Below are positions 50,884 to 59,247 of a stretch of 62,668 nucleotides of DNA, piece after piece. The notes beneath the pieces were generated by a model. The model did no database searches. It saw nothing but the letters and a program-made list of their open reading frames with translations, and had not been told where the DNA came from. Position numbers and translations under genes: made by a program. The DNA is from DATJAJ01 sp035622335 (lineage in GTDB: Archaea; Thermoproteota; Nitrososphaeria; Nitrososphaerales; Gagatemarchaeaceae), in contig DASPVO010000023.1 in NCBI GenBank assembly GCA_035622335.1, positions 1 to 62,668 of the forward strand. Reading direction: 5' to 3'. Numbering within the stretch: position 1 is the first letter of the stretch; each line of letters opens with the position of its first letter.

Positions 50884-51168
50884 ATGAGTTCAAAGGCAAA
50901 GAAACAACAGGAGAACGACGCCAAGCTTCTGAAAGCGACCACGAGCTTGCAGCAGATCGCAGATTCGAACATAACACCAAGGAACATACGCAAGATCGTG
51001 AAGGACTCCATAGACATGTTACAGGACGTGAAACAGAGCATGGCTGTCCGGGCGGCGAACGCCATCAGCCTGCTGGACGAGGTGGCACAGGATCCTAACA
51101 TGCCTTCGTTCGCAAGGGTGACACTCTGGTCGGCAGTCTCGGAATTGGAATCAATACGAGAGCAGTAA
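50884..51168 (+). CDS. UPF0147 family protein
   Basis: A small, all-helical archaeal protein of unknown function. The family core is LQQIADSNITPRNIRKIVKDSIDMLQ followed by AVRAANAISLLDEVAQDPNMPSFARVTLWSAVSELESI. I use ATG at 50884 for about 94 residues, the usual family length; an in-frame ATG at 50842 would add 14 residues. Confidence 0.85.
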   Translation: MSSKAKKQQENDAKLLKATTSLQQIADSNITPRNIRKIVKDSIDMLQDVKQSMAVRAANAISLLDEVAQDPNMPSFARVTLWSAVSELESIREQ

Positions 51169-51202
51169 AGCTATAACGAGTCGGCATAATTCCAAACTAG
51201 CG

Positions 51203-51628
51203 TTGCCCGCCTGCCCGAAGTGCGGTAACAAAGAGCAAATTCCCACGAGAACATTCTCCGTCCTGGTAGAGCCATCTAGGGAAGAACGTGGACTGACCGA
51301 GAGAAAGGTCGGGATGTACTCTTGCTCCAGTTGCGGAACGAAATTTCCAACCGTGGTGGGGAGGCAGCACTACCTAATCGTTGTGGAGGACGAGCTCAGG
51401 AAGATGCACGAAGAGTTGAACGCCGTAAAGAGGAGCAACGAGGAACTCCAGAAGCGCATCAGGTCCATTGAAGACGAATATCTAAAGACGCAGAAGTCGA
51501 TGGAACATGACGGCCGAGCCCACGAAATAAGGGAGCTGGAGTCGAAGGTGGACCAGCTCGAATCCTACGTAACGCACCTCAGAAAGGACAAGGAGGAGCT
51601 TGAGCAAAGGATATCCAAGCTTACCTAG
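51203..51628 (+). CDS. Zinc-ribbon plus coiled-coil protein
   Basis: 141 residues from TTG at 51203. The N-terminal zinc ribbon is ACPKCGNKEQIPTRTF...YSCSSCGTKFP. The remaining 80 residues are a strongly charged, heptad-like coiled coil (DELRKMHEELNAVKRSNEEL; LESKVDQLESYVTHL). Probably a self-associating or partner-binding adaptor. The next gene, convergent, is another coiled coil. Function unknown. Confidence 0.78.
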   Translation: MPACPKCGNKEQIPTRTFSVLVEPSREERGLTERKVGMYSCSSCGTKFPTVVGRQHYLIVVEDELRKMHEELNAVKRSNEELQKRIRSIEDEYLKTQKSMEHDGRAHEIRELESKVDQLESYVTHLRKDKEELEQRISKLT

Positions 51629-51648
51629 GTCTGTGGACCAGGCAGGCT

Positions 51649-51894
51649 TCACTGTTGATTTTCGTATGGCTCAGGAGTGTACCCGGCGGCCTTCACTTCG
51701 AGAGCTGCTTTCTCGTTCCTAAGAGAAGCGACTTCGCTCTCTAGTGTCATCGCTGCCCTTTCGAGTTCCATCGTCGCTATCTTCTCCTTGAGCGACGAAA
51801 TGTCAGTCTGGAGGACACCTCTTTCATTCTCGAGCGACTTGATCCTCTCTTCCAGTTCCGCCTTCCTGTCTCTGTATTCTGCTACTGCTTCCAT
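51649..51894 (-). CDS. Small coiled-coil protein
   Basis: About 81 residues from ATG at 51894 (MEAVAEYRDRKAELEERI). Almost the whole chain is a heptad-patterned, highly charged helix, ending in a short Gly/Pro-rich tail (AAGYTPEPYENQQ). The frame is open upstream but reads as non-coding. It is tail to tail with the zinc-ribbon coiled-coil gene, 20 nt apart; the two products could pair, but that is inference. Confidence 0.65.
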   Translation of the reverse strand: MEAVAEYRDRKAELEERIKSLENERGVLQTDISSLKEKIATMELERAAMTLESEVASLRNEKAALEVKAAGYTPEPYENQQ

Positions 51895-52025
51895 GACAAC
51901 CGTGAAAGGAGAGGTTGCCCAGTTCTTTTGTCCGGATGGAAGAAAAGCTCTTGACACAAGTGTTAAACACATTCAATCTTCAGAAAATCTGAGAGTTTAT
52001 CAAGTCACAAGAACGGATTCCCACC

Positions 52026-52379
52026 ATGAACCAAGGCCTGTGGGTATGGCCGGAAGACGCCGGAAGCCAGAGAAGCATGGCAAGGCGCATCATGGCGTCC
52101 AATCATTTGACCACGGCACTCAACGCTTTGGTCAGGGCCAAGGATGGTCTGAGCAACGCCGAGATCGATGATGCGCTTTCCGACAATTCGGAATGGATGA
52201 CTTTGTGGGTAACCAGACAACTCGTATCATTGGGGTTCGCAGACTACAACCCAGACCTGTTTGGCGGCCCTGGGAAATACAGGTTGACGGAGCTTGGTAG
52301 GAACTTCATGGCGAGAGTGACGGTCAAGCCTACAATGCCGACGACCCAACCGGTAAAACAAGTAGCTCCCGTTAACTGA
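52026..52379 (+). CDS. Small winged-helix-like protein
   Basis: 117 residues. A helix-turn-helix-like core (TTALNALVRAKDGLSNAEIDDALSDNSEWMTLWVTRQLVSLGFADYNP) is followed by a wing-like hairpin (GGPGKYRLTELGRNFM) and a short Pro/Thr tail. A TATA-like GTTTATC near 51995 supports ATG at 52026. Probably a DNA-binding protein; targets unknown. Confidence 0.65.
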   Translation: MNQGLWVWPEDAGSQRSMARRIMASNHLTTALNALVRAKDGLSNAEIDDALSDNSEWMTLWVTRQLVSLGFADYNPDLFGGPGKYRLTELGRNFMARVTVKPTMPTTQPVKQVAPVN

Positions 52380-52488
52380 GTATTCTCGGAGCCGCACGTC
52401 CCAGATTGAAGGCGGCCTCAGCTGAAGGCTTGATTTCACCGTCTAACTTATATTGGCATTCCTTCACTCCTTAGCGACTGATAAAAGG

Positions 52489-53328
52489 TTGAGGGGGAGC
52501 CAAACTCTTCCGAGTAGGGCGATATTAGCAGGGCTTGTCGCATCGGTTTCATTGATTCTATTCGTCTCCGTAGCTCCTTCTGTTGCAGCTCAATCGACAG
52601 GATGGACACTGAGCGCTACCTTTGCACCGACCCTCCAACCTGGAGACACACAGCTCTTTACGGCGGTCACGTCATTCAATGGTACTCTGACGAGTCCAAC
52701 CACCGTGAACTCGACGATTATCACCCCAGACGGAACCAGCCAGACGCTCGACTTTACCTCTGTTTCTACTAGTTCAGGTGTGACGATAGTCGGCCTGATG
52801 CAGGCCGTTTACCCGGTGCCCAACCTCCTGGGCACATACCAGATCACAATCTATGCATACAACGGCACGACCATGGTGGAGACGTGGGGATCCTTCAGCG
52901 CCGTCAGCAGCGACACCGCATCTCTCCAGGGTCTCACATCCATCAGCTCATCGAACTCGCAGGCCATTTCAGACCTTCAAGGAAACCTGACCGCCGACAA
53001 CAAGGCCACCCAGAGCTCCCTGTCGTCGCTTGGTTCTCAGGTCACGTCAGGAACAAACGCAGTGGAAGGTTCCCTCCAGTCGTTAGGAAACTCGGTCGGG
53101 AGCGCAATCAGTTCGAGCGGTAGCTCCATCCAAAACTCGATCTCAGCACTGAGTTCACAGGTTTCTACGGGGAACACCAACATTCAGAACAGCCTTTCCG
53201 GCATTAGTTCCAAGCTGGATTCGACGTCAACCTCTGCTTCCAACGCAGAAACCTATGCCTTGGGAGCGCTAATCGTCGCTCTACTCGCCGTGCTGGTTGC
53301 GGCATACGGCGCGATGAGAAAGGGCTAA
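52489..53328 (+). CDS. Secreted surface stalk protein with C-terminal membrane anchor
   Basis: I use TTG at 52489, after a TATA-like AACTTATATTG (52445-52455), giving 279 residues. A signal peptide (AILAGLVASVSLILFVSVAPSVAAQ) leads to a beta-sandwich-like domain of about 100 residues. Then follows about 110 residues of Ser/Asn/Gln-rich repeats with Leu or Ile at regular spacing (SLSSLGSQV, SLQSLGNSV, SISALSSQV, SLSGISSKL), like a polar coiled-coil stalk. A final membrane helix anchors it (ALGALIVALLAVLVAAYGAM). Several N-x-S/T sequons are present. It sits just before the peptide importer. Confidence 0.75.
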   Translation: MRGSQTLPSRAILAGLVASVSLILFVSVAPSVAAQSTGWTLSATFAPTLQPGDTQLFTAVTSFNGTLTSPTTVNSTIITPDGTSQTLDFTSVSTSSGVTIVGLMQAVYPVPNLLGTYQITIYAYNGTTMVETWGSFSAVSSDTASLQGLTSISSSNSQAISDLQGNLTADNKATQSSLSSLGSQVTSGTNAVEGSLQSLGNSVGSAISSSGSSIQNSISALSSQVSTGNTNIQNSLSGISSKLDSTSTSASNAETYALGALIVALLAVLVAAYGAMRKG

Positions 53329-53364
53329 TTCAACCACCCCAGCGCGTACTATAAGGCTAACATA

Positions 53365-53387
53365 CTCGCGCGCGAGCCTTTAAATTA
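53365..53387 (+). promoter_or_regulatory. Promoter of the peptide importer with a 12-bp perfect palindrome
   Basis: CTCGCGCGCGAG (53365-53376) is a perfect palindrome directly before the TATA-like CCTTTAAATTA (53377-53387). The TATA box is 26-36 nt upstream of the TTG at 53413. The palindrome occupies the BRE position, so a bound protein there would affect TFB access. Confidence 0.5.
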
Positions 53388-53412
53388 CCATCCGCGAGCA
53401 ATCACTTTCACA

Positions 53413-54444
53413 TTGGTGAACTGGGGGTTCATCGTGAACCGAGTGATAAACCGGTTCGCAACCTTGCTTCTATTGATGGTCTTTTCGTTCTTCGTATTCG
53501 AAATCATCCCACAGTCACTGGGGTTCAATCTAGGCTTCTTCTTCACGGGCATCACCCAGCTGCAGCCGCACGCAGCCCAGGGCCAACTCGACCTCATCAA
53601 CGCCGCCATCAGGAAGTACGGGCTGAAGGACCCGCTGCCCGAGAGGATCGCTGTCTACCTGTACGACCTCTTCACACTGAACTTCGGCAATAGTGCAGTG
53701 TTCAAAGAACCAGTGATTACGGTCATCGAGCAATACCTCCCCAACAGCCTTCTTCTTGGCACGGTCTCAATCGTCACAACGTCGGTTCTGGCAATCGTCT
53801 TCGGAATCATTTCAGCGAGATCTTTCATCAGCTCCAAGCACAAGGTTGGAGACTCGGTCTTGTCGGGCATTTCGATCATAACGTTCAACGTTCCGCTCAT
53901 AGTGCTAGCACTCGTGCTCTACGTCATCTTCGCTGACCAGCTTCACTGGTTCCCGATCAATCTGGCAGACGCGACGACGGGATTGGGAGCAGCGACATAC
54001 ACTGGTGTCGATTATTATCTCAGATACCTCTGGGCGGCATTTCTACCGATACTGGCTCTGACCTTGGTGGGGTTCGGGGGAGGAACAGTCCTGGTAAGGA
54101 ACAATATAATCGAGGAGTACAATTCTGCAGGCTACATCACGCACGCTAGAGCCCGCGGACTGCCAGAGAATCGGATCTTCTACAGACACGCGCTAAGGAA
54201 CGCGATACTTCCGTTCATAACCGGGGTGGGCATCGGTGTAGCCTTCATCGTTGGCGGGCTTTTCTTCACAGAGACTCTCTTCCAGTTCCCCGGAATAGGC
54301 TATGCGTCGGTCCTCTCGGCCGTTGCGTTCGACATCCCGTTTCTCATAGCATCCACCTTCATCTTCGGAGTGTATACGCTGGTGGTGTTGTTCGTCTTGG
54401 ATTTCGTCTACGCTTTTCTCGATCCGAGGATACGACTTGGCTAG
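53413..54444 (+). CDS. dppB: Peptide/dipeptide ABC transporter permease, DppB/OppB-like
   Basis: The first membrane subunit of an oligopeptide importer. About six membrane segments; the N terminus (VINRFATLLLLMVFSFFVFEI) and the EAA loop (EYNSAGYITHARARGLPENRIFYRHALRNAILPFIT) are typical. The end is DPRIRLG. 343 residues; TTG at 53413 or GTG at 53416. It overlaps dppC by 8 nt. Confidence 0.93.
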   Translation: MVNWGFIVNRVINRFATLLLLMVFSFFVFEIIPQSLGFNLGFFFTGITQLQPHAAQGQLDLINAAIRKYGLKDPLPERIAVYLYDLFTLNFGNSAVFKEPVITVIEQYLPNSLLLGTVSIVTTSVLAIVFGIISARSFISSKHKVGDSVLSGISIITFNVPLIVLALVLYVIFADQLHWFPINLADATTGLGAATYTGVDYYLRYLWAAFLPILALTLVGFGGGTVLVRNNIIEEYNSAGYITHARARGLPENRIFYRHALRNAILPFITGVGIGVAFIVGGLFFTETLFQFPGIGYASVLSAVAFDIPFLIASTFIFGVYTLVVLFVLDFVYAFLDPRIRLG

Positions 54445-56044
54445 CCGGCAAGCTAACACGCTCCTGCGAGCGGTCCGAAGGCGGTCCGCCCTGCTGGGGT
54501 TCGCAATCATAGTCCTGTTCATGTTGATAGCCACCGTCGGGGCTGCGTTCTCGCCTTATTCCAACGGATACTCCCCGACGCAATTCGACGTCGCCTCTCC
54601 GACGGCGCTGCCCGGCTGGATGTCGTTTGTGCCTGGGTACCAGAACCTTCCACCAAACATCGTCTTTCCGACAACTCCAGGTGGGCAATCGTTTCAATCG
54701 ACATCGGACGCGGCCGCGTGGCAGCCATCAGGCTCGCAACCTAATCTCGTCCAGTACAGCTCAAACATCGGACCCACTGGAATGTCTCCAGCCGCAAGGG
54801 CATTCCAATTGGTCAACACGGGGCCTGGCAGCGAACTCATCAACATGAGCGGTGACTCCAACAGCACCATCGAGCTGAACTTCGAGCATAGTTTCAGCTA
54901 CAACTACCTTCCTCCAGGTCTGTTCGCATCACAGCTGGCCTTTGACCCCAAGGTCGTCAACGGGGCAGGGGTTGAAGTCCTCCTCTACGTGCGCACGTCT
55001 CGGGGGCTGTATCCTACGGCCTTGGAAGCGAACTTCGCAGGTCAGACAGCACTTGAAGACGGTCGTTCGGGGTCAAGCTATCTGAACTACTTTACAAACC
55101 CCATAATCCCATCACTGCAGAACGACACCTGGAACTACGTCAGCGGAGTGACTACCGCCACCCAACTGATGCCTCTGTACTACCTCAATTCGAGCATCGT
55201 TTCAGGCCTGAACGTTACAAGCCTGTCCTCAACGATGTTTCAAGGCGTCAAGAGCTACACTCTCGGTGAGATAATACAGATATTCCCAAAGGGACAATTC
55301 TCGGTCCAGCTCTACCAGTCCGACCTCAAGTACCAATTGTTCGGAAGAGTCTATGGTTTGATGGGTACCGACGTGAATGGGGCCGACGTCTGGTCAGAAT
55401 TCGCGAGGGGTGCAGGGGTCGCTCTTGAGATAGCGTTCGGTTCTGCAGCGATCACCTTGGCAATCGGGGTATTGGTCGGATTGGTCTCCGGGTTCTTCGG
55501 AGGCATAGTCGACGGTGCGTTGATACTTGTGATCGACTTCCTTCTATTGCTTCCGGGGCTTGTCCTGATAGTCGACCTCGACACGGTGTTCACTCTAGCA
55601 CACGCTGTCCCCAACAAGGTGCTGCTGCTCATAGTGATCTTTGGCGCTCTGGGGTGGCCAGCCCTATCGCGTACGATAAGGTCGCAGGTCCTAAGTCTAC
55701 GGTCGAGAACTTACGTTGTGGCTGCGAACGCGATGGGCGCGAGCAGAGCGTACATACTTTGGAAGCACATCCTGAATCACACGTCAGGAACCATCATCGC
55801 GCTCACCGTGTTTCTAATTCCAGGCCTACTCATAGTGGACGTGGGCGTCGATTATCTTGGGCTGGGGATAACGCAGGCCCCTACTTGGGGGAACATCACC
55901 GCATACCTAATCAACGACGTGTCCCCCGCAAACGGTTATCTGTGGTGGATAGCCGTGCCTCTCACCGCCTCAATAATAGTGCTCTCGGCGTCGTTCTTCC
56001 TTCTTGGACGTTCAATACAACAAGAATACTCTCGCGTGGCATAG
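54437..56044 (+). CDS. dppC: Peptide ABC transporter permease, DppC/OppC-like, with a large extracytoplasmic insertion
   Basis: The second membrane subunit. After the first membrane segment (about 16-35) there is about 250 residues of hydrophilic, Asn/Ser/Thr-rich sequence with sequons before the usual permease core (LEIAFGSAAITLAIGVLVGLVSGFFGG) and EAA loop (SRTYVVAANAMGASRAYILWKHILNHT). 535 residues, well above the usual 300. The insertion is predicted extracytoplasmic. TTG start at 54437. The ATPase gene begins 2 nt after the stop. Confidence 0.9.
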   Translation: MASRQANTLLRAVRRRSALLGFAIIVLFMLIATVGAAFSPYSNGYSPTQFDVASPTALPGWMSFVPGYQNLPPNIVFPTTPGGQSFQSTSDAAAWQPSGSQPNLVQYSSNIGPTGMSPAARAFQLVNTGPGSELINMSGDSNSTIELNFEHSFSYNYLPPGLFASQLAFDPKVVNGAGVEVLLYVRTSRGLYPTALEANFAGQTALEDGRSGSSYLNYFTNPIIPSLQNDTWNYVSGVTTATQLMPLYYLNSSIVSGLNVTSLSSTMFQGVKSYTLGEIIQIFPKGQFSVQLYQSDLKYQLFGRVYGLMGTDVNGADVWSEFARGAGVALEIAFGSAAITLAIGVLVGLVSGFFGGIVDGALILVIDFLLLLPGLVLIVDLDTVFTLAHAVPNKVLLLIVIFGALGWPALSRTIRSQVLSLRSRTYVVAANAMGASRAYILWKHILNHTSGTIIALTVFLIPGLLIVDVGVDYLGLGITQAPTWGNITAYLINDVSPANGYLWWIAVPLTASIIVLSASFFLLGRSIQQEYSRVA

Positions 56045-56046
56045 CC

Positions 56047-57030
56047 TTGTCGACCGCAAATTCTGCGATCAGCGTGAAGAATCTCAGTATACAGTTCGCG
56101 ACCCCAAGGGGGTCATTGCGGGCCGTGCAGGGCGTTGACCTCGACCTTCGAGAAGGAGAAACACTGGGGCTCGTTGGAGAGTCCGGTTCAGGGAAGTCGA
56201 CGCTCGCGCTTGGCATTCTTCGTCTCTTGCCTCTGAACGGCTCATGGACCGCGGACAAGATCTCGATACTCGGACAAGACATAGCATCCATGCCCGAACC
56301 GGAATTGAGCCGGTCAGTGAGGTGGGTCAAGATCGCATATGTTCCCCAAGCCGCAATGAACGCCCTCGATCCGTTGTACAGGGTCGGAGACCAGTTCATA
56401 GAGACGGTGCAGGCACACGTCAAGATGAGCAGGGAGGAGATTCTCAAGAAGGCGTCGACCCTGCTCGAGTACATCGGAGTGGAGTCTTCGCGCCTGCACA
56501 ACTACCCCTGGGAGCTTTCGGGTGGGCAGAAACAGAGAGTGATGATAGCGCTCGCGCTGATCTTGGATCCCAAGGTCATCATCCTCGACGAGCCGACGAC
56601 CGCGCTCGACACGATAATACAAGCTCAGATATTGGAATTGTTCAAGCAACTGCGCACATACGAAAAGCTCTCAAGCATTTTCATCTCTCACGACATCTCA
56701 GTCATCGCGAACGTTGCCGACAAAGTCGGTGTCATGTACGCAGGGAGTCTGGTTGAGCTGGCCACTGTAAGCCAAATATTCGAAAACCCAATCCATCCTT
56801 ACACCCAGGGCCTTCGTGAATCCGTGCCGGACGTGAGAGAGAGCAGGCCATTCAATTTCATCCGGGGTTCGCCTCCTGACCTGGTGAACCCTCCATCCGG
56901 TTGCCGATTTCATCCCAGATGCCCCTATGCCGCTGAAATCTGCAGCAAGGTCGACCCGCCGCTCGAGAAGTACGCTGAAAGCCATTATGCAGCATGTCAC
57001 TTTGCCGACAAGTGGGTGAAGCAAGCATGA
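56047..57030 (+). CDS. dppD: Peptide ABC transporter ATPase, DppD/OppD-like
   Basis: An ABC ATPase that energises the importer. Walker A is LVGESGSGKSTLALGIL, the signature LSGGQKQRVMIALALILD and Walker B VIILDEPTTALD, followed by the H-loop ISHDISVI. The C-terminal oligopeptide-type Cys motif is CRFHPRCPYAAEIC...ACHF, which in OppD relatives can bind Fe-S. I use TTG at 56047 directly after the dppC stop; the open frame further upstream is shadow of dppC. 327 residues. Confidence 0.94.
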   Translation: MSTANSAISVKNLSIQFATPRGSLRAVQGVDLDLREGETLGLVGESGSGKSTLALGILRLLPLNGSWTADKISILGQDIASMPEPELSRSVRWVKIAYVPQAAMNALDPLYRVGDQFIETVQAHVKMSREEILKKASTLLEYIGVESSRLHNYPWELSGGQKQRVMIALALILDPKVIILDEPTTALDTIIQAQILELFKQLRTYEKLSSIFISHDISVIANVADKVGVMYAGSLVELATVSQIFENPIHPYTQGLRESVPDVRESRPFNFIRGSPPDLVNPPSGCRFHPRCPYAAEICSKVDPPLEKYAESHYAACHFADKWVKQA

Positions 57031-57995
57031 GCGCACCTGACTCGCAGGAGGAGGCCGTCTTCTCTGTGCACGACCTGAAAGTCTACTTCAAGCTGAGAGG
57101 AAACGTCTCTCTTCGAGCCATCGACGGTGTAAGCCTAACGATTGAGAGATCCCATTCCTTGGGGGTCGTGGGAGAATCAGGCAGCGGCAAGACGACGCTC
57201 GGCAAAGCGCTGTTAAGAATCCAAAGGCCTACATCGGGTACAATCGAGTTCGAGGGCAAAGACATCTCAAAGCTGAAGGGTATTGAACTCCAGGAGTTCA
57301 GGAGGAAAGTCCAGATGGTGTTCCAAGACCCGTTTGACGCGATTGACCCCATCTTCTCAGTTTACGACGTGGTCTCCGAGGGAATCCGCATCTTGAAGAT
57401 ATGCAAGACTAGAGCAGAGGAAGAGAAAGTGGTCTTTGACGCGCTCGACCGCGTCCAGTTAACACCCCCACAGGACTTCGTGAACAGGAGGATCACAAGC
57501 CTTTCGGGCGGCCAGCGTCAACGCGTTGCCTTAGCCAGGTCCTTGGCGATGAGTCCTACAATCTTGGTCCTCGACGAGCCAGTATCGATGCTCGATGCGT
57601 CAGTGAGAGGCGAGGTCATCCAGTTGATGGAGGACATGAAGAAGTTGGGTTGGACCTTCGTGATGATTACGCATGACATAGCGACTGTGCGGTTCTTTAC
57701 GGACAAGATTGCCGTGATGTATCTGGGCAAACTGGTTGAAACTGGGGACACCCAGGACGTGATCACAGAGCCCCTTCATCCCTACACGAAGGCTCTGATT
57801 GCAGCAGTACCCGTGCCCGACCCGACCTACCTTGTCAAGAACTTGGCCAAGGGCGAAATCCCCAACGCCGCCTCCCCTCCGTCCGGTTGCCACTTTCATC
57901 CCCGTTGTCCAATGGCCCAGAAAATTTGTCAAGAGGAGGAGCCGCTTCTTCGCGAGGTGAGGAAGGGCAGGTTCGCTGCATGCCACTTCGCGTAG
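57027..57995 (+). CDS. dppF: Peptide ABC transporter ATPase, DppF/OppF-like
   Basis: The second ATPase. Walker A is VVGESGSGKTTLGKALL, signature SLSGGQRQRVALARSLAMS, Walker B ILVLDEPVSMLDAS, H-loop ITHDIATV. The C-terminal Cys motif is CHFHPRCPMAQKIC...ACHFA. The ATG at 57027 overlaps the dppD stop (ATGA). 322 residues. It overlaps the next, secreted protein gene by 16 nt. Confidence 0.94.
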   Translation: MSAPDSQEEAVFSVHDLKVYFKLRGNVSLRAIDGVSLTIERSHSLGVVGESGSGKTTLGKALLRIQRPTSGTIEFEGKDISKLKGIELQEFRRKVQMVFQDPFDAIDPIFSVYDVVSEGIRILKICKTRAEEEKVVFDALDRVQLTPPQDFVNRRITSLSGGQRQRVALARSLAMSPTILVLDEPVSMLDASVRGEVIQLMEDMKKLGWTFVMITHDIATVRFFTDKIAVMYLGKLVETGDTQDVITEPLHPYTKALIAAVPVPDPTYLVKNLAKGEIPNAASPPSGCHFHPRCPMAQKICQEEEPLLREVRKGRFAACHFA

Positions 57996-59188
57996 TCGCA
58001 GTACTATCTCTGATTCTACTTCTCTTAGCCCCTGGGGCTCTTGCGCAGACAACGACCTACCCCTCCAAACTCGTCCAAATCAGCGAGCCGCTACCATGGT
58101 TCGACCAGAAGGGGGTGAATTTCAGCTACGATCTGCAAGGCAGTTTCCCTGGTCTGAGAGGGCAACAGACCTATCTCGGCAGCGCATCAGTCAGCGTCCT
58201 CGGAATCGCTTCTAACGAGTCTCTGGAACTGAGCGCGTCTTCTACGACCGCGAATGCTTTCTTTCCGAACGGCACACTCTACGACGACCCATTCTTCCCG
58301 TCGTACGCTCAGGTTCTTCCTCTCGCCTTCGTGATCCCAAGAACGTTCACCGTGCTAGCCCCAACGTACGGCTTGACCTTCAAATTCCTGGGTAACATAA
58401 CTACCGAGTTCGCTGGAGAAACCGTCATCGCATATGCCTATTCCGTCAGCGCGATGGGCTCCGGCCAAGAGCAGTCACAAATCGTGAAGTACTATCGCGT
58501 GCTTCCGTCAAACGGGCTGGTCATCGAGGAAGAACTCACGAACACCGAGACAGATTCGACGCTTAACATGACCCTAGTTGATCTGAGACGTCCGGGCGCA
58601 AATCTCAGCACCCCTCTCCAATTCTCGATCCCTAGTTTCGCTGCACCCGGGGACTACATCGAGTACAGGAATACGGGAGTGGGCAACCAGACAATAAGAT
58701 ACACGAGTCTCTTCGCCGAGTCTGACGGTCTATTCACTTACGAGCGCACTGTCAGGGGCAACGGTACCAGTCTGGGCGTCCAGTTCTTTTTGGACAAGTA
58801 TACCAACCCTGACTTCTATCCTGCGTCCACCGAGTTCTCGAACACAATCGACTTTCCTGTCGCAGTCGGGTCCTTGGAAAGAGGAGTCTTGACTCTGAAG
58901 GGTCAGACTTCAGTTGACACGCCCTATGGATACTTCAACACTCGTTCATACGCGAATCAAACCATCGGGTTCGAAGCGTACCTAGATGACAATACAGGCG
59001 TCGCGGTCTACGTCGAACTGCCAGGAGGATTCCTCCAGTTAGCCGCATCGAACTTCCTCACACCTGTTCCCCCACCGCAGCAAAGCGAGTTGATCCCCAT
59101 CACAGTTCTTGCCCTCTTCACCGCTCTGGTTATCATTCTCGTCTTTCTGCATTTTAGGAAATCACCGCGTAGACCTAAGCATAGGTAA
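57980..59188 (+). CDS. Secreted membrane-anchored protein of unknown function
   Basis: ATG at 57980 opens a frame that begins with a signal peptide (LRVVAVLSLILLLLAPGALAQ). About 340 residues of beta-rich, sequon-containing extracytoplasmic sequence follow, then a C-terminal membrane helix (ELIPITVLALFTALVIILVFLHF) and a basic tail. 402 residues. I recognise no family. Its overlap with dppF and position before the binding protein suggest it belongs to the importer module, perhaps as a sensor or substrate-handling protein. Confidence 0.75.
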   Translation: MPLRVVAVLSLILLLLAPGALAQTTTYPSKLVQISEPLPWFDQKGVNFSYDLQGSFPGLRGQQTYLGSASVSVLGIASNESLELSASSTTANAFFPNGTLYDDPFFPSYAQVLPLAFVIPRTFTVLAPTYGLTFKFLGNITTEFAGETVIAYAYSVSAMGSGQEQSQIVKYYRVLPSNGLVIEEELTNTETDSTLNMTLVDLRRPGANLSTPLQFSIPSFAAPGDYIEYRNTGVGNQTIRYTSLFAESDGLFTYERTVRGNGTSLGVQFFLDKYTNPDFYPASTEFSNTIDFPVAVGSLERGVLTLKGQTSVDTPYGYFNTRSYANQTIGFEAYLDDNTGVAVYVELPGGFLQLAASNFLTPVPPPQQSELIPITVLALFTALVIILVFLHFRKSPRRPKHR

Positions 59189-59212
59189 ACGACACTTGCG
59201 TCCGGGAAACGC

Positions 59213-59220
59213 ATAAATAT
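59213..59220 (+). promoter_or_regulatory. TATA box of the solute-binding protein gene
   Basis: ATAAATAT lies 28-35 nt before the TTG at 59248, the expected place for a leaderless mRNA. The binding protein can thus be transcribed apart from the importer genes upstream. Confidence 0.55.
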
Positions 59221-59247
59221 ACTCCAAAGGATGATACGAGAGGAAGT

